Part shown: one piece after another, positions 25,273 through 37,426 of the stretch | How positions within the stretch are numbered: position 1 is the first letter of the stretch | Layout of the letters: the number at the start of each line of letters is the position of its first letter | Assembly: GCF_007018905.1 (NCBI RefSeq) | Contig: NZ_CP041402.1 | Coordinates: 2,964,001-3,028,000 of the forward strand | DNA from: Tardiphaga sp. vice304 | GTDB lineage: Bacteria > Pseudomonadota > Alphaproteobacteria > Rhizobiales > Xanthobacteraceae | DNA length: 64,000 nt | Direction of reading: 5' to 3' | Translations under genes and position numbers: made by a program | Notes under the pieces: generated by a model | What the model saw: the letters and a program-made list of their open reading frames with translations, nothing else | Told to the model about the DNA's origin: nothing | Database searches by the model: none

Positions 25273-27348
25273 ATGACGAAACTCATCATCGACGGCAAAG
25301 AGATCGATGTCCCCGCCGAGTACACGCTGTTGCAGGCGTGCGAGGCGGCGGGCGCCGAGATCCCGCGCTTCTGCTATCACGAGCGGCTGTCGATCGCCGG
25401 CAATTGCCGGATGTGTCTGGTCGAAGTGAAGGGCGGACCGAAGCCGGTCGCCTCCTGCGCCTGGGGCGTGCGCGACTGCCGCCCGGGCCCAAAGGGCGAG
25501 CCGCCGGAGATCTCGACCAAGTCGCCGATGGTCAAGAAGGCCCGTGAGGGCGTGATGGAATTCCTGCTGATCAACCATCCGCTGGATTGCCCGATCTGCG
25601 ACCAGGGCGGCGAGTGCGATCTGCAGGACCAGGCGATGGGCTACGGCGTCGACACGTCGCGCTTTGCCGAGAACAAGCGCGCCGTCGAGGACAAGTACCT
25701 CGGCGTGCTCGTCAAGACCTCGATGAACCGCTGCATCCAGTGCACGCGCTGCGTCCGTTTTGCCACGGAAGTCTGCGGCGTGCCGGAAATGGGCCTGCTC
25801 GGCCGCGGCGAAGACGTCGAGATCACCACCTATCTGGAAAGCGCCTTGACCTCGGAATTGCAGGGCAACCTGGTCGATATCTGCCCGGTCGGCGCCTTGA
25901 CGTCGAAGCCCTATGCTTTCGCCGCGCGCCCCTGGGAGCTTGGCAAGACGCAGTCGATCGACGTGATGGACGCGGTCGGATCCGCGATCCGCGTCGATAC
26001 CCGCGGCCGCGAAGTGATGCGCATCCTGCCGCGCATCAATGAGAACGTGAACGAGGAGTGGATCTCCGACAAGACGCGGCACATCGTAGATGGCCTGCGC
26101 ACCCAGCGGCTCGATCGCCCCTATATCCGTGAGAACGGCAAGCTGCGGGCCGCGACCTGGGCGGAGGCGTTCGGCGCCGTGGCCGCCAAGGTGTCGGTTA
26201 CGCAGGCCAGCAAGATCGGTGCGATCGCCGGCGACCTCGCCGCGATCGAGGAAATGTTCGCGCTGAAGCAATTGCTGGCCAGCATGGGCTCGGCCAATGT
26301 GTCGACTCAGGACGGTAGCGCCTTCGACCCCGCCGCCGGCCGCGCCTCCTACATCTTCAACCCGACCATCGCCGGGATCGAGGAAGCCGACGCGCTGCTG
26401 ATCGTCGGCTCCAACCCGCGCAAGGAAGCCGCCGTTCTCAACGCGCGCATCCGAAAGCGCTGGCGCACCGGCCAGTTGAAGATCGGCGTGATCGGCGAGA
26501 AGGCCGACCTGACCTATCTCTACGACTATCTCGGCGCCGGCACGGAATCGATGAACGAGCTGGCCGCCGGCAAGAACGACTTTGCCGACGTGTTGAAGAA
26601 CGCCAAGAAGCCGATCGTGCTGGTCGGCGCGGGTGCCGCAGCGCGTCCCGACGGCGCCGCGGTGTTGGCGCTGGCCGCGAAGCTCGCGGCCGATTTCGGC
26701 GCCATCACGGAGGGCTGGAACGGCTTTGCCGTGCTGCAGGCGACGGCCTCCAAGGTCGGCGCGCTGGACATCGGTTTCGCGCCGGGTGCCGGCAGCCTCA
26801 GCGTGGCCCAGATGACCGCGCCGGGTGCAATCGACGTGCTGTTCTCGCTCGGCGCCGATGAAGTGAAGGTCGCCGACGGCACCTTCGTCGTCTATATCGG
26901 CACCCATGGCGACCGCGGCGCGCACCGCGCCGACGTCATCCTGCCGGGTGCGGCCTATACCGAAAAGTCCGGCCTCTACGTCAACACCGAAGGCCGTGTG
27001 CAGATGGCCGCGCGCGCCGGGTTCCCGCCGGGCGAGGCCCGCGAAGACTGGGCTGTGATCCGCGCTCTGTCCGACGTGCTTGGCCACCGGCTGCCCTATG
27101 ATTCGCTGGCCGCGTTGCGCCAGGCGATCTTCAAGGCGGTGCCGCATCTGATCCGGCTCGATCAGATCGAGGCTGGCGACGCCTCGGTGATCAAGACCCT
27201 TGCGGGGAAGGGCGGTAGCGTCGAGAAGACGCCGTTCAAGACCTGCATTGAGGATTTCTACCTGACCAACCCGATCGCACGCGCGTCAGCCATCATGGCG
27301 GAATGTTCCCGCCTGGCTTCCGGCCAGATACTGACGGCGGCGGAGTAA
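25273..27348 (+). CDS. nuoG: NADH-quinone oxidoreductase subunit G
   Basis: A 691-residue subunit (75-kDa type) with three iron-sulfur clusters in its N-terminal part: N1b ([18 protein letters not shown] and the cysteine of VASCAWG), N5 ([19 protein letters not shown], with its His ligand) and N4 ([16 protein letters not shown] and [12 protein letters not shown]). The rest is a molybdopterin-oxidoreductase-like fold without cofactor. The length of about 690 is the alphaproteobacterial and mitochondrial type, shorter than E. coli NuoG; the extra N7 cluster motif is absent, as expected. Confidence 0.97.
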   Translation: MTKLIIDGKEIDVPAEYTLLQACEAAGAEIPRFCYHERLSIAGNCRMCLVEVKGGPKPVASCAWGVRDCRPGPKGEPPEISTKSPMVKKAREGVMEFLLINHPLDCPICDQGGECDLQDQAMGYGVDTSRFAENKRAVEDKYLGVLVKTSMNRCIQCTRCVRFATEVCGVPEMGLLGRGEDVEITTYLESALTSELQGNLVDICPVGALTSKPYAFAARPWELGKTQSIDVMDAVGSAIRVDTRGREVMRILPRINENVNEEWISDKTRHIVDGLRTQRLDRPYIRENGKLRAATWAEAFGAVAAKVSVTQASKIGAIAGDLAAIEEMFALKQLLASMGSANVSTQDGSAFDPAAGRASYIFNPTIAGIEEADALLIVGSNPRKEAAVLNARIRKRWRTGQLKIGVIGEKADLTYLYDYLGAGTESMNELAAGKNDFADVLKNAKKPIVLVGAGAAARPDGAAVLALAAKLAADFGAITEGWNGFAVLQATASKVGALDIGFAPGAGSLSVAQMTAPGAIDVLFSLGADEVKVADGTFVVYIGTHGDRGAHRADVILPGAAYTEKSGLYVNTEGRVQMAARAGFPPGEAREDWAVIRALSDVLGHRLPYDSLAALRQAIFKAVPHLIRLDQIEAGDASVIKTLAGKGGSVEKTPFKTCIEDFYLTNPIARASAIMAECSRLASGQILTAAE

Positions 27349-27352
27349 ACCG

Positions 27353-28378
27353 ATGGCTGATATCTGGACTAGCACCCTGTGGCCGCTGATCGTCATGGTC
27401 GCGCAGTCGCTTCTCGTGCTCGTAGTGTTGTTGATCGCGATTGCCTTCATCCTGCTGGGCGATCGCAAGATCTGGGCGGCGGTGCAGATGCGCCGCGGAC
27501 CCAACGTGGTGGGGCCGTTCGGCCTGCTGCAATCCTTCGCCGATCTCTTGAAGTTCGTGCTCAAGGAGCCGGTTATTCCGTCCGGCTCCAACAAGGGCGT
27601 GTTTCTGCTGGCGCCCTTGGTGTCCTGCGTGCTGGCGCTGGCCGCCTGGGCCGTGATCCCGATGAACCTCGGCTGGGTGATCGCCGATCTCAACGTCGGC
27701 GTGCTCTACATCTTCGCGATCTCGTCGCTGTCGGTGTACGGCATCATCATGGCCGGCTGGTCGTCGAACTCGAAATATCCGTTCCTCGCCGCGCTCCGCT
27801 CGGCCGCGCAGATGGTTTCTTATGAAGTCTCGATCGGCTTTGTCATCATTACGGTCATGCTGTGCGTCGGCTCGCTGAACCTGTCGGCGATCGTCATGGC
27901 GCAGGACGGCAAGTGGGGCATGCTGGGCTGGTACTTCATCCCGCTGTTCCCGATGTTCGTGGTGTTCTACGTCTCGGCGCTCGCGGAAACCAACCGTCCG
28001 CCCTTCGATCTCGTCGAGGCCGAATCGGAGCTGGTCGCGGGCTTCATGACGGAATACGGCTCGACACCGTACCTTTTGTTCATGCTCGGCGAATACGTCG
28101 CCATCGTCACCATGTGCGCGCTGGCCACCATCCTGTTCCTCGGCGGCTGGCTGTCGCCGATCCCGTTCGCACCGTTCACCTGGGTGCCAGGCATCATCTG
28201 GTTCACGCTCAAGGTGCTGTTCATGTTCTTCCTGATTGCGATGGCGAAGGCGATCGTGCCGCGCTACCGCTATGACCAGCTGATGCGTCTGGGCTGGAAG
28301 GTGTTTCTGCCGCTGTCGCTGGGCTATGTCATCCTCGTCGCGGCCGTGCTGCAATTCGGGGGGCTTGCTCCGAAATGA
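27353..28378 (+). CDS. nuoH: NADH-quinone oxidoreductase subunit H
   Basis: A 341-residue membrane subunit (ND1 type) with eight spans that joins the peripheral arm to the membrane arm and forms part of the quinone tunnel. Family sequences are [20 protein letters not shown] near the start and the loop [20 protein letters not shown] near residue 205 with its conserved acidic residues. Starts 4 bp after nuoG. Confidence 0.97.
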   Translation: MADIWTSTLWPLIVMVAQSLLVLVVLLIAIAFILLGDRKIWAAVQMRRGPNVVGPFGLLQSFADLLKFVLKEPVIPSGSNKGVFLLAPLVSCVLALAAWAVIPMNLGWVIADLNVGVLYIFAISSLSVYGIIMAGWSSNSKYPFLAALRSAAQMVSYEVSIGFVIITVMLCVGSLNLSAIVMAQDGKWGMLGWYFIPLFPMFVVFYVSALAETNRPPFDLVEAESELVAGFMTEYGSTPYLLFMLGEYVAIVTMCALATILFLGGWLSPIPFAPFTWVPGIIWFTLKVLFMFFLIAMAKAIVPRYRYDQLMRLGWKVFLPLSLGYVILVAAVLQFGGLAPK

Positions 28379-28385
28379 GGTCACT

Positions 28386-28874
28386 ATGAATATCAGGGCA
28401 ACCGCTCATTCGCTGCTGCTGGCCGAGTTCGCATCCGCGTTCGTCCTCGCCATGCGCTATTTCTTCCGGCCGAAACCGACGCTGAATTATCCCTTCGAGA
28501 AAGGGCCGATTTCGCCGCGCTTCCGTGGAGAACACGCGCTGCGCCGCTATCCGAACGGCGAGGAACGCTGTATCGCCTGCAAGCTGTGCGAGGCCGTTTG
28601 TCCCGCGCAGGCCATTACCATCGAGGCCGGTCCGCGCCGCAACGACGGCACGCGCCGCACCGTGCGCTACGACATCGACATGGTGAAGTGCATCTATTGC
28701 GGGCTGTGCCAGGAAGCCTGTCCGGTCGATGCGATCGTCGAGGGACCGAACTTCGAATTCGCGACCGAGACCCGTGAGGAACTGTACTATGACAAGGCGA
28801 AACTGCTCGCCAACGGCGACCGCTGGGAACGAGAGATTGCCAAATCGATCGAACTCGACTCGCCGTACCGGTAG
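28386..28874 (+). CDS. nuoI: NADH-quinone oxidoreductase subunit I
   Basis: A 162-residue subunit (TYKY type) with two 4Fe-4S clusters, N6a and N6b, in [16 protein letters not shown] and [16 protein letters not shown]. An N-terminal amphipathic segment anchors it to the membrane arm. ATG 28386 starts [15 protein letters not shown], 7 bp after the nuoH stop. Confidence 0.97.
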   Translation: MNIRATAHSLLLAEFASAFVLAMRYFFRPKPTLNYPFEKGPISPRFRGEHALRRYPNGEERCIACKLCEAVCPAQAITIEAGPRRNDGTRRTVRYDIDMVKCIYCGLCQEACPVDAIVEGPNFEFATETREELYYDKAKLLANGDRWEREIAKSIELDSPYR

Positions 28875-28883
28875 GACACAGTC

Positions 28884-29519
28884 ATGATTGCCGCATTGTT
28901 CTTCTACCTGTTCGCCGGCGTCTGCGTCGCCAGCGCGGTGATGGTGATTGCCTCGCGCAATCCCGTCCATGCCGTGCTGTTCCTGATCCTCGCTTTCGTC
29001 AATGCGTCCGGCCTGTTCGTGCTGATGGGCGCCGAATTCCTCGCCATGCTGCTGATCGTCGTCTATGTCGGCGCGGTCGCGGTGCTGTTCCTGTTCGTCA
29101 TCATGATGCTCGATGTCGACTTCGCGCAGCTGCGCGAAGGCTTCATCGAATACCTGCCGTTCGGCCTCCTGATCGGCGTGATCTTCCTCGCCGAGCTGCT
29201 GCTCGTGGTCGGCGGCTGGGTAATCAACCCGAACGTCACCAAGTCGATCACCTCGGCGATCCCCGCCGGCATTTCCAACACCGAGGCGCTCGGCCTGGTG
29301 CTGTATACGAAGTACATCCATTACTTCCAGCTCTCGGCGATGGTGCTGCTGGTGGCGATGATCGGCGCGATCGTGCTGACGCTGCGCCACAAGGCGACCG
29401 TCAAGCGCCAGGACATCAACGTGCAGAACGCCCGCACGCCGGCGCTCGCCATGGATGTGCGCAAGGTCGCCGTCGGGCAGGGCCTGCAGGACGCGGACGC
29501 CTCGGAGTGGGTCAAATGA
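28884..29519 (+). CDS. nuoJ: NADH-quinone oxidoreductase subunit J
   Basis: A 211-residue membrane subunit (ND6 type) with five spans, including the characteristic third helix [20 protein letters not shown] with its pi-bulge region. The C-terminal part after about 175 is hydrophilic ([16 protein letters not shown]). The stop overlaps the nuoK start (ATGA). Confidence 0.95.
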   Translation: MIAALFFYLFAGVCVASAVMVIASRNPVHAVLFLILAFVNASGLFVLMGAEFLAMLLIVVYVGAVAVLFLFVIMMLDVDFAQLREGFIEYLPFGLLIGVIFLAELLLVVGGWVINPNVTKSITSAIPAGISNTEALGLVLYTKYIHYFQLSAMVLLVAMIGAIVLTLRHKATVKRQDINVQNARTPALAMDVRKVAVGQGLQDADASEWVK

Positions 29520-29824
29520 CGATCGGTCTCGGACATTATCTGGCGGTCGGCGCGATCCTGTTCACGCTCGGCATTCTCGGCATCTTTCTCAACCGCAAGA
29601 ACGTCATCGTCATCCTGATGTCGATCGAGCTGATCCTGCTGGCGGTCAACATCAACCTGGTGGCGTTCTCGACCTTCCTGGGCGACATCGTCGGCCAGGT
29701 GTTCGCGCTGCTGGTGCTGACGGTGGCCGCTGCGGAAGCAGCCATCGGCCTTGCCGTGCTGGTCGTCTATTTCCGCAACCGCGGCTCGATCGCGGTTGAA
29801 GACATCAATCTGATGAAGGGCTGA
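29516..29824 (+). CDS. nuoK: NADH-quinone oxidoreductase subunit K
   Basis: A 102-residue membrane subunit (ND4L type) with three spans. It has the two conserved glutamates in the proton pathway, in [19 protein letters not shown] and [17 protein letters not shown]. It overlaps nuoJ by four bases; an ATG three codons earlier is less likely. Confidence 0.96.
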   Translation: MTIGLGHYLAVGAILFTLGILGIFLNRKNVIVILMSIELILLAVNINLVAFSTFLGDIVGQVFALLVLTVAAAEAAIGLAVLVVYFRNRGSIAVEDINLMKG

Positions 29825-29831
29825 GCCAGCT

Positions 29832-31910
29832 ATGATCCAGGCTCTTGTTTTCCTGCCGCTGATCGGCGCGATCCTTGCCGGGCTGATCGCCCTGTCGGGC
29901 GCGCATGCGCGCCACCCCAGCGGCGACCAGCTCGACCATCACCATGACGACGCGCATGGCCACGGCGACGCGCACGCAGCGCACGCCCATGACGATCACG
30001 CCCATGACGATCACGGCCATGATGACCACCACGTGGCCGAGCCGGCTGCGGCCGGTTCCCGCGCGGCCGAACTGATCACCTCGACGCTGCTGGTGGTTTC
30101 CGCCGCGCTGTCATGGATGACGCTGGTCGATGTCGGCTTCATGCACCATGACGTCCGCGTGGTCCTGATGCCCTGGATCACCTCCGGCGACCTTCAGCTG
30201 TCGTGGACGCTGCGCGTCGACACGCTGACCGCCGTCATGCTGGTGGTCGTCACCACGGTGTCGGCGCTCGTGCACATCTATTCGCTCGGCTACATGGAAG
30301 ACGATCCGAACCGCCCGCGCTTCATGGGCTATCTGTCGCTGTTCACTTTCATGATGCTGATGCTGGTGACCGCCGACAATCTGCTGCAGCTGTTCTTCGG
30401 CTGGGAAGGCGTCGGTCTCGCCAGCTATTTGCTGATCGGGTTCTGGTATCAGAAGCCGAGCGCCAACGCCGCGGCGATCAAGGCCTTCGTGGTCAACCGC
30501 GTCGGCGATTTCGGCTTCCTGCTCGGCATCTTCGCGATCTTCATGATGGTCGGCTCGACCGATTTCGACACCATCTTCGCCGCCCTTCCGGGCCTGACCG
30601 GCAAGACCATCAACTTCTTCGGCTGGCAGGCCGACGCGCTGACGCTGATCGGCCTGTTGTTGTTCATGGGCGCGATGGGCAAGTCGGCCCAGTTCCTGCT
30701 GCACACCTGGCTGCCGGACGCGATGGAAGGCCCGACCCCGGTGTCGGCGCTGATTCATGCCGCCACCATGGTGACCGCCGGCGTGTTCCTGGTGGCCCGC
30801 ATGTCGCCGCTGTTCGAGCTCGCGCCGAATGCCCAGGCCGTGATCATGCTGGTCGGCGCGACCACCGCGTTCTTCGCGGCCACCATCGGCTTGGTGCAGA
30901 ACGACATCAAGCGCATCGTGGCCTATTCGACCTGTTCGCAGCTAGGCTACATGTTCGTGGCGCTGGGGGCAGGGGGCTACTCCATCGCCATGTTCCATCT
31001 GTTCACGCACGCCTTCTTCAAGGCGCTGCTGTTCTTAGGGTCCGGCTCGGTGATCTACGCGATGCATCACGAGCAGGACATCCGCAAGATGGGCGGGTTG
31101 TGGCGCAAGATCCCGTTCACCTATGCGATGATGGTGATCGGCACGCTGGCGCTGACCGGCTTCCCGCTGACCGCCGGCTACTTTTCGAAGGATGCGATCA
31201 TCGAGGCCGCCTATGTCTCGACCAATCCGTTCGCGCTGTACGGCTTCCTGATGACCATCGTCGCCGCGGGTCTCACCTCGTTCTATTCCTGGCGCCTGAT
31301 CTTCAAGACCTTCCACGGCGCGCCGCATGACCAGAAGCATTACGAGGCCGCGCATGAAGCGCCACTGGTGATGCTGGTGCCGCTCGGCGTGCTGGCGGCC
31401 GGTGCGATCCTCGCCGGCTTCCCGTTCAAGGAACTGTTCGCCGGTCACGGCGTGGAGGAGTTCTTCCGGGATTCGCTGAAGAACCATCCGCACCTCTTGG
31501 ACGAGATGCACCACATCCCCGCGATGATTGCCAACCTGCCGACGGTGATGATGGCGGCCGGCTTCCTGGTGTCGTATCTGTTCTACATCCGCCGGCCCTA
31601 TCTGCCGGTCGAACTCGCCGGCCAGCATCCGCTGCTCTACAAGTTCCTGCTCAACAAGTGGTACTTTGACGAGCTGTATGACCTGATCTTCGTGCGTCCC
31701 GCCAAATGGCTTGGCCGCTTCCTGTGGAAGGTCGGCGACGGCAAGATCATCGACGGGCTCGGTCCCGACGGCATTTCGGCTCGCGTGCTCGATATCACGC
31801 GCGGTGCGGTGCGGATCCAGACCGGCTATCTCTACCACTATGCCTTCGCGATGCTGATCGGCGTCGCCGGGCTGATCACCTGGTTCATATTCGGCCTGGG
31901 GGGCCACTGA
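29832..31910 (+). CDS. nuoL: NADH-quinone oxidoreductase subunit L with His/Asp-rich insertion
   Basis: A 692-residue antiporter-like proton-pumping subunit (ND5 type) with about sixteen spans and the long lateral helix near the C terminus. Core sequences include [39 protein letters not shown] and [18 protein letters not shown]. Between the first two spans (residues about 35-67) there is an insertion with about fourteen His and many Asp residues in [16 protein letters not shown] repeats, not part of the usual NuoL fold. nuoM starts at its stop codon (TGATG). Confidence 0.96.
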   Translation: MIQALVFLPLIGAILAGLIALSGAHARHPSGDQLDHHHDDAHGHGDAHAAHAHDDHAHDDHGHDDHHVAEPAAAGSRAAELITSTLLVVSAALSWMTLVDVGFMHHDVRVVLMPWITSGDLQLSWTLRVDTLTAVMLVVVTTVSALVHIYSLGYMEDDPNRPRFMGYLSLFTFMMLMLVTADNLLQLFFGWEGVGLASYLLIGFWYQKPSANAAAIKAFVVNRVGDFGFLLGIFAIFMMVGSTDFDTIFAALPGLTGKTINFFGWQADALTLIGLLLFMGAMGKSAQFLLHTWLPDAMEGPTPVSALIHAATMVTAGVFLVARMSPLFELAPNAQAVIMLVGATTAFFAATIGLVQNDIKRIVAYSTCSQLGYMFVALGAGGYSIAMFHLFTHAFFKALLFLGSGSVIYAMHHEQDIRKMGGLWRKIPFTYAMMVIGTLALTGFPLTAGYFSKDAIIEAAYVSTNPFALYGFLMTIVAAGLTSFYSWRLIFKTFHGAPHDQKHYEAAHEAPLVMLVPLGVLAAGAILAGFPFKELFAGHGVEEFFRDSLKNHPHLLDEMHHIPAMIANLPTVMMAAGFLVSYLFYIRRPYLPVELAGQHPLLYKFLLNKWYFDELYDLIFVRPAKWLGRFLWKVGDGKIIDGLGPDGISARVLDITRGAVRIQTGYLYHYAFAMLIGVAGLITWFIFGLGGH

Positions 31911-33436
31911 TGTCGTCGGCTTCCGTCATGACCTGGCCCATTCTCTCCGTCGTCACCTTCCTGCCGACCATCGGCGCCGTGCTGGTGTATCTGCTGGCGC
32001 GCGGCGGCGACGAGGCGGCCAACCGCAACGCGCGCTGGATCGCGATCTGGGCAACCTTGATCACCTTCGCGGTCTCGCTGATCCTGGTGATGCGCTACGA
32101 CGCGGCCAATGGCGACTTCCAGTTCGTCGAGAAGCTGCCGTGGCTGGCCACGGCGATCAACTACCACATGGGCGTGGACGGCATTTCGCTGCCCTTCGTG
32201 ATCCTGACCACCGCCTTGATGCCGTTCTGCATCCTGGCGTCGTGGAAATCGATCACCAAGCGCGTGCCCGAATACATGATGGCGTTTCTGATCCTGGAAA
32301 CGCTGATGATCGGCACCTTCTCGGCGCTGGATCTGGTGCTGTTCTACCTGTTCTTCGAAGGCGGCCTGATCCCGATGTTCCTGATCATCGGCGTCTGGGG
32401 CGGCCCGCGCCGCGTCTATGCCTCGTTCAAGTTCTTCCTCTACACGCTGCTCGGCTCGGTCCTGATGCTGCTGGCGATCATGGCGCTGTACTGGAACGCC
32501 GGCACCACCGACATTCCGACCCTGATGCACACCGCCGTGCCGCGCAGCCTGCAGATCTGGGCCTGGCTGGCGTTCTTCGCGTCCTTCGCGGTGAAGATGC
32601 CGATGTGGCCGGTGCACACCTGGCTGCCGGACGCGCATGTCGAGGCGCCGACCGCGGGCTCGGTCGTGCTGGCCGCGATCATGCTGAAGATGGGCGGCTA
32701 CGGCTTCCTGCGCTTCTCGCTGCCGATGTTCCCGGACGCCTCGCTGTATTTTACGCCGATGGTGCTGACGCTGTCGGTGATCGCCATCGTCTACACCTCG
32801 CTGGTGGCCTTGATGCAGGAAGACATCAAGAAGCTGATTGCCTACTCGTCGGTCGCCCATATGGGCTTCGTGACCATGGGCATCTTTGCCGGCAACACCC
32901 AGGGCGTCGCCGGGGCCGTGTTCCAGATGGTTTCGCACGGCATCGTGTCGGGCGCGCTGTTCCTCTGCGTCGGCATCGTCTACGACCGCCTGCATACCCG
33001 CGAGATCGCGGCCTATGGCGGCCTCGTCAACCGGATGCCGATCTACGCGATGATGTTCATGGTGTTCACCATGGCCAATGTCGGTCTGCCCGGAACTTCC
33101 GGCTTCGTCGGCGAATTCATGACGCTGATCGGCACCTTCAAGACCAGCATCCCCGCGGCGGTCATCGCCACGACAGGCGTGATCCTGTCGGCGAGCTACG
33201 CGCTGTGGCTGTACCGCAAGGTGGTGTTCGGCGGGCTGACCAAGCCGTCGTTGATGAGCATCAAGGACATCACGTTCCGCGAAGGCTTGCTGCTCGCCCC
33301 CCTGGTCGTGCTCACCATCTGGTTCGGCTTCTATCCCAAGCCGGTGCTCGACATGTCGGCCGCCTCGGTGCAACTCCTCGTCAACAACTACGCCGCTGCA
33401 ACATCTGCCGTGAAGGCAGCCGCGCTGCTGCCATGA
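31910..33436 (+). CDS. nuoM: NADH-quinone oxidoreductase subunit M
   Basis: A 508-residue antiporter-like proton-pumping subunit (ND4 type), fourteen spans. The conserved glutamate lies in [20 protein letters not shown] and the pumping lysine region in [40 protein letters not shown] follows. The ATG shares one base with the nuoL stop. Confidence 0.96.
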   Translation: MSSASVMTWPILSVVTFLPTIGAVLVYLLARGGDEAANRNARWIAIWATLITFAVSLILVMRYDAANGDFQFVEKLPWLATAINYHMGVDGISLPFVILTTALMPFCILASWKSITKRVPEYMMAFLILETLMIGTFSALDLVLFYLFFEGGLIPMFLIIGVWGGPRRVYASFKFFLYTLLGSVLMLLAIMALYWNAGTTDIPTLMHTAVPRSLQIWAWLAFFASFAVKMPMWPVHTWLPDAHVEAPTAGSVVLAAIMLKMGGYGFLRFSLPMFPDASLYFTPMVLTLSVIAIVYTSLVALMQEDIKKLIAYSSVAHMGFVTMGIFAGNTQGVAGAVFQMVSHGIVSGALFLCVGIVYDRLHTREIAAYGGLVNRMPIYAMMFMVFTMANVGLPGTSGFVGEFMTLIGTFKTSIPAAVIATTGVILSASYALWLYRKVVFGGLTKPSLMSIKDITFREGLLLAPLVVLTIWFGFYPKPVLDMSAASVQLLVNNYAAATSAVKAAALLP

Positions 33437-33461
33437 ACGCAGCAGGTCAGGACAACGCGCA

Positions 33462-34898
33462 ATGACTTTTGAGACCGCCGGATATTCACTGCTCCCCGTA
33501 TTGCCGGAGATCGTGCTCGCCGTGGGGGCCATGGCGCTGCTGATGGTCGGCGCCTATGGCGGGCCAAAGACGACGGGACCGGTGACGGTGCTCGCCGTGA
33601 TCCTGCTGGTCGCGGTTGGCGTCATCGAGCTGGCGCTGCCCGCGGGCAAGCTCGTCACCTTCGGCGGTAGCTTCATCGTCGATGACTTTGCCCGCTTCAT
33701 GAAGGTGCTGGCGGTGATCGGCTCGGCCGTCACGCTGATCCTGTCGCGCGAGTTCCTCGAGCACCAGTCCCGCCGCATCTTCGAATATGCGATCCTGGTG
33801 CTGCTCTCGACGCTCGGCATGTTCGTGTTGATCTCGGCCGGCGACCTGATCATGCTGTATCTCGGCCTCGAACTGATGAGCCTTGCGCTCTATGTCGTCG
33901 CCGCGTCCAACCGCGACAACGCCAGATCGACCGAAGCCGGCCTGAAGTACTTCGTGCTCGGCGCGCTGTCGTCCGGCATGTTGCTGTACGGCGCATCCTT
34001 GATCTATGGCTTCACCGGCACCGTGACTTTCACGGGCATCGCGGCGGCCGCGACCACCGGTAGCGTCGGCATCGTGTTCGGCCTCGTCTTCCTGCTCGCC
34101 GGCCTGTGCTTCAAGGTCTCGGCCGTGCCGTTCCACATGTGGACGCCGGACGTCTATGAGGGCGCGCCGACCCCGGTCACCGCGTTCTTCGCCTCCGCCC
34201 CGAAGGTTGCCGCGATGGCGGTGTTTACGCGCGTCGCGCTCACGGCATTCCCCGGCATCACGCTGCAGTGGCAGCAGGTCGTCGTGTTCGTCTCGATCGC
34301 CTCCATGGTGCTCGGCTCGTTCGCCGCGATCGGCCAGACCAATATCAAGCGCCTGATGGCGTATTCCTCGATCGGCCACATGGGTTTCGCGCTGGTCGGC
34401 CTCGCCGCCGGCACCGCCGAGGGCGCGCAGGGTGTGCTGGTCTATCTGGCGATCTACGTCGCGATGACGCTCGGCAGCTTCGCCATCATCCTGACCATGA
34501 AGCGTGACGGCCAGCCGCTGGAGAAGATCAGCGACTTCGCCGGCCTCTCGCGCACCAATCCGTTGCTGGCGTTCTTCTTCGCGATGTTCCTGTTCTCGCT
34601 GGCCGGCATCCCGCCGCTGGCCGGCTTCTTCGCCAAGTTCTACGTCTTCATCGCGGCGATCAAGGCCGGGCTGTTCGTGCTCGCCGTGGTCGGTGTGCTG
34701 GCCAGTGTGGTGGGCGCCTATTACTACCTGACCATCGTCAAGCTGATGTATTTCGACGAGCCGAAGGGAGCGCTGGATCCGATGCGAGTCGAGCTGCGCA
34801 CCGTGCTGGCCGTCACCGGTATTTTCAACGTGCTGTTCTTCGTCTATCCCGGACCGCTCGTCAGCGCCGCCTCGTTTGCGGCGAAGTCATTGTTTTAA
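33462..34898 (+). CDS. nuoN: NADH-quinone oxidoreductase subunit N
   Basis: A 478-residue antiporter-like proton-pumping subunit (ND2 type), fourteen spans. [20 protein letters not shown] holds the conserved glutamate; [20 protein letters not shown] holds the pumping lysine; the broken helix follows at [17 protein letters not shown]. It ends exactly where birA begins, so the operon continues into biotin ligase. Confidence 0.96.
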   Translation: MTFETAGYSLLPVLPEIVLAVGAMALLMVGAYGGPKTTGPVTVLAVILLVAVGVIELALPAGKLVTFGGSFIVDDFARFMKVLAVIGSAVTLILSREFLEHQSRRIFEYAILVLLSTLGMFVLISAGDLIMLYLGLELMSLALYVVAASNRDNARSTEAGLKYFVLGALSSGMLLYGASLIYGFTGTVTFTGIAAAATTGSVGIVFGLVFLLAGLCFKVSAVPFHMWTPDVYEGAPTPVTAFFASAPKVAAMAVFTRVALTAFPGITLQWQQVVVFVSIASMVLGSFAAIGQTNIKRLMAYSSIGHMGFALVGLAAGTAEGAQGVLVYLAIYVAMTLGSFAIILTMKRDGQPLEKISDFAGLSRTNPLLAFFFAMFLFSLAGIPPLAGFFAKFYVFIAAIKAGLFVLAVVGVLASVVGAYYYLTIVKLMYFDEPKGALDPMRVELRTVLAVTGIFNVLFFVYPGPLVSAASFAAKSLF

Positions 34899-35717
34899 AT
34901 GGTGTTTTCGCTCGGTCCCCGAGCCCTGGCCGCGGGTACCTCGCTCGCGGCATTCGACAGCACCGGTTCAACCAATGTAGAAGCCCTGGACCGCGCCCGC
35001 ACCGGCGAGCGCGGTTCGATGTGGTTCGTCACATCGCAGCAGACCGCAGGGCGCGGACGACGGCACCGGCCGTGGATCGCGCCGCGGGGCAATCTCGCTT
35101 GTTCTATTCTTGAAGTCATCGACGTACCGCCCGCCATCGCAGCCACCCTCGGTTTTGCAGCGGGTCTGGCACTCGAAGCAGCGCTCCGGCTGGTCAGCAT
35201 GGAGGCGCGGCTGAGGTCGCCTGGATCGGAAGATATGAAGTTCGCGCTGAAATGGCCCAACGACGTGCTGGCAGGGCGCTCCAAGCTCGCCGGCATTTTG
35301 CTGGAGGCCGAGGCCGTGGCCGATGATCGCCTCGCGGTCGTGGTCGGCATCGGCACCAACGTGGTCGCATTTCCGCAAGACACGCCCTACCCGGCGACGT
35401 CGCTGCACGCGCTTGGCGTGCAGGTCGGCGCCGAAGATCTGTTCAACGCATTGTCCGACTCATGGTCGGAATATCGCGGCGTCTGGGACGAAGGCCACGG
35501 CTTTCCCGAGATCCGCAAACAATGGCTGGCACGCGCCGCAGGACTCGGCGAGCCGGTCTCTATCCAATCGGGTTCATCCACCATTTCAGGCATTTTCGAC
35601 ACCATCGACGAGAGCGGCTGTCTGATCGTCAGAACACCGGACGGGTTACGCGTTCCGATTTCTGCCGGGGACGTTCACTTCGGATCGACGGCGTCGGCAG
35701 GGACATCAACACCATGA
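34899..35717 (+). CDS. birA: Biotin--[acetyl-CoA-carboxylase] ligase
   Basis: A 272-residue enzyme that attaches biotin to the carboxyl carrier protein of biotin-dependent carboxylases through biotinyl-AMP. It has TSQQTAGRGRRHRPWIAPRG (the adenylate loop), FALKWPNDVLAGRSKLAGIL and VVGIGTNV, and a small C-terminal SH3-like domain. The DNA-binding N-terminal domain of E. coli BirA is missing, so it is a monofunctional ligase without repressor role. It starts directly at the nuoN stop and overlaps rnj by four bases. Confidence 0.94.
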   Translation: MVFSLGPRALAAGTSLAAFDSTGSTNVEALDRARTGERGSMWFVTSQQTAGRGRRHRPWIAPRGNLACSILEVIDVPPAIAATLGFAAGLALEAALRLVSMEARLRSPGSEDMKFALKWPNDVLAGRSKLAGILLEAEAVADDRLAVVVGIGTNVVAFPQDTPYPATSLHALGVQVGAEDLFNALSDSWSEYRGVWDEGHGFPEIRKQWLARAAGLGEPVSIQSGSSTISGIFDTIDESGCLIVRTPDGLRVPISAGDVHFGSTASAGTSTP

Positions 35718-37393
35718 CGACCAAACCAGACCAACTCACCTTCGCGCCGCTCGGCGGCGTCGGCCAGATCGGCATGAACTTGTCGATCTACGGCATGGGC
35801 AATCGCGGTAACCAGAAATGGCTCGCGGTCGATCTCGGCGTCTATTTCGGCGACGAAGAACATCTGCCGGGCATCGATCTCGTGATGCCCGACGTCCGCT
35901 TCCTCGAAAAGGAGCGCAAGAACATCGTCGGGCTCGTGCTGACGCATGCACATGAGGATCACTTCGGCGCCATCATCGACCTGTGGCCGAAGCTGAAATG
36001 CCCGATCTATGCGACGCAGTTCTCTGCCTCGCTGTTTCAGGCCAAGTGCGCCTCGGAGCGCAACCCGCCGAAGATCCCCGTGACCGTGGTGCCGTCGGGT
36101 GGCACCCTTGAACTGGGCCCCTTCAAGGTCGAGTTCATTCCTGTAGCGCATTCGATCCCGGAATCGCATGCACTGGCGATCCACACTGCCGCCGGCACCG
36201 TGCTGCACACCGGCGACTGGAAGATCGACCCGACCCCGATCATCGGCAAGCCGACCGACGAGCGCCGCCTGCGCGAACTCGGCGACGCCGGTGTGCTGGC
36301 GCTGGTCGGCGATTCCACCAACGCCGTGCGGGAAGGGCGTTCGCCCTCCGAAATGGAAGTGGCGAAGACCATCACCGAACTGGTGAAGGCCGCCAAGGGC
36401 CGCGTTGCCGTCACCACCTTTGCCTCCAATGTGGCGCGGCTGCGCGCCGTGGCGGAAGCCGCGGAGGCCTCGGGCCGCGAGGTCGTCGTGGTCGGCCGCG
36501 CGATGGAGCGCGTCGTGCAGATCGCACGCGAGACCGGCTACCTCGAGGGCATCAAGGCCTTCCGTGGCGCTGACATGTACGGGCATTTGCCGCCGGACCG
36601 CGTCATCGCTTTGTGCACCGGCAGCCAGGGCGAGCCGCGCGCCGCATTGTCGCGCATTGCCAACGACGATCATCCGATGGTCACCCTGAACAAGGGTGAT
36701 ACCGTGATCTTCTCGTCGCGGACCATTCCCGGCAATGAGAAGGCTGTCGGCACCATCATCAATGGCCTGATCACCCAGGGGGTCGAGGTCGTCACCGACC
36801 GCACCCATCTGGTTCACGTCTCCGGCCATCCACGTCGCGACGAGTTGCGTGACATGATCTCCTGGGTCCGCCCGCAGCTCCTGATCCCGGTGCACGGCGA
36901 AGCGTTGCATCTGCATGAGCACGCCAAGCTGGCGCGCGAATGCGGCGTGCCGCGCACCATGATCGTCAAGAACGGCGACCTGGTCCGGCTGTGGCCGGGC
37001 GATGCCGCGGTGATCGAGGAAATTCCGTCCGGCAAGATCTACAAGGACGGTCTGCTGCTGGAAGATTCCAAGTCGCGCGCGGTGGCGGAACGCCGTCGCC
37101 TGGCGATGGCCGGCTGCGCCTTCATCGGTCTGGCGGTGACCGCCAAGGGCGATATGGCCGACGAGCCCGCGGTCGACCTGATCGGCATCCCCGAGAAGAA
37201 CGCCAAGGGCGAGATGATGGACGACATCGTGTTCGACATCGTCGTGAATATCGTCGAAAATCTGCCGAAGGCGAAAAAGCGCGATCCCGATGCGATTGCC
37301 GAAGCGGTGCGGCGCGCGGTGCGGGCAGCCCTGCAGGAGCAGTGGGGCAAGAAGACGATGTGCTACGTCCACCTGATGCAGGTCGAGAAGTAG
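35714..37393 (+). CDS. rnj: Ribonuclease J
   Basis: A 559-residue metallo-beta-lactamase/beta-CASP nuclease with endonuclease and 5'-3' exonuclease activity on RNA, used in rRNA maturation and mRNA decay in alphaproteobacteria. The zinc motif is LTHAHEDHFGAI, with VAHSIPESHA, HTGDWKID and SGHPRRDEL further on, and the conserved LIPVHGEALHLHEHA motif near the end of the beta-CASP part. ATG 35714 (MTTKPDQLTF) overlaps the birA stop; a much longer upstream frame is a shadow of birA. Confidence 0.94.
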   Translation: MTTKPDQLTFAPLGGVGQIGMNLSIYGMGNRGNQKWLAVDLGVYFGDEEHLPGIDLVMPDVRFLEKERKNIVGLVLTHAHEDHFGAIIDLWPKLKCPIYATQFSASLFQAKCASERNPPKIPVTVVPSGGTLELGPFKVEFIPVAHSIPESHALAIHTAAGTVLHTGDWKIDPTPIIGKPTDERRLRELGDAGVLALVGDSTNAVREGRSPSEMEVAKTITELVKAAKGRVAVTTFASNVARLRAVAEAAEASGREVVVVGRAMERVVQIARETGYLEGIKAFRGADMYGHLPPDRVIALCTGSQGEPRAALSRIANDDHPMVTLNKGDTVIFSSRTIPGNEKAVGTIINGLITQGVEVVTDRTHLVHVSGHPRRDELRDMISWVRPQLLIPVHGEALHLHEHAKLARECGVPRTMIVKNGDLVRLWPGDAAVIEEIPSGKIYKDGLLLEDSKSRAVAERRRLAMAGCAFIGLAVTAKGDMADEPAVDLIGIPEKNAKGEMMDDIVFDIVVNIVENLPKAKKRDPDAIAEAVRRAVRAALQEQWGKKTMCYVHLMQVEK

Positions 37394-37426
37394 GATATAA
37401 GCTACCAACGAAACAGGGAGGACGTC

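Noticed and set aside
25213..27147. A 644-codon leftward open frame across nuoG
   Set aside because: Antisense shadow of nuoG, whose cysteine motifs prove the plus-strand frame.
29935..30040. Frameshift or artefact in nuoL because of the His-rich stretch
   Set aside because: The frame is continuous into normal NuoL sequence on both sides, so it is an insertion, not a break.
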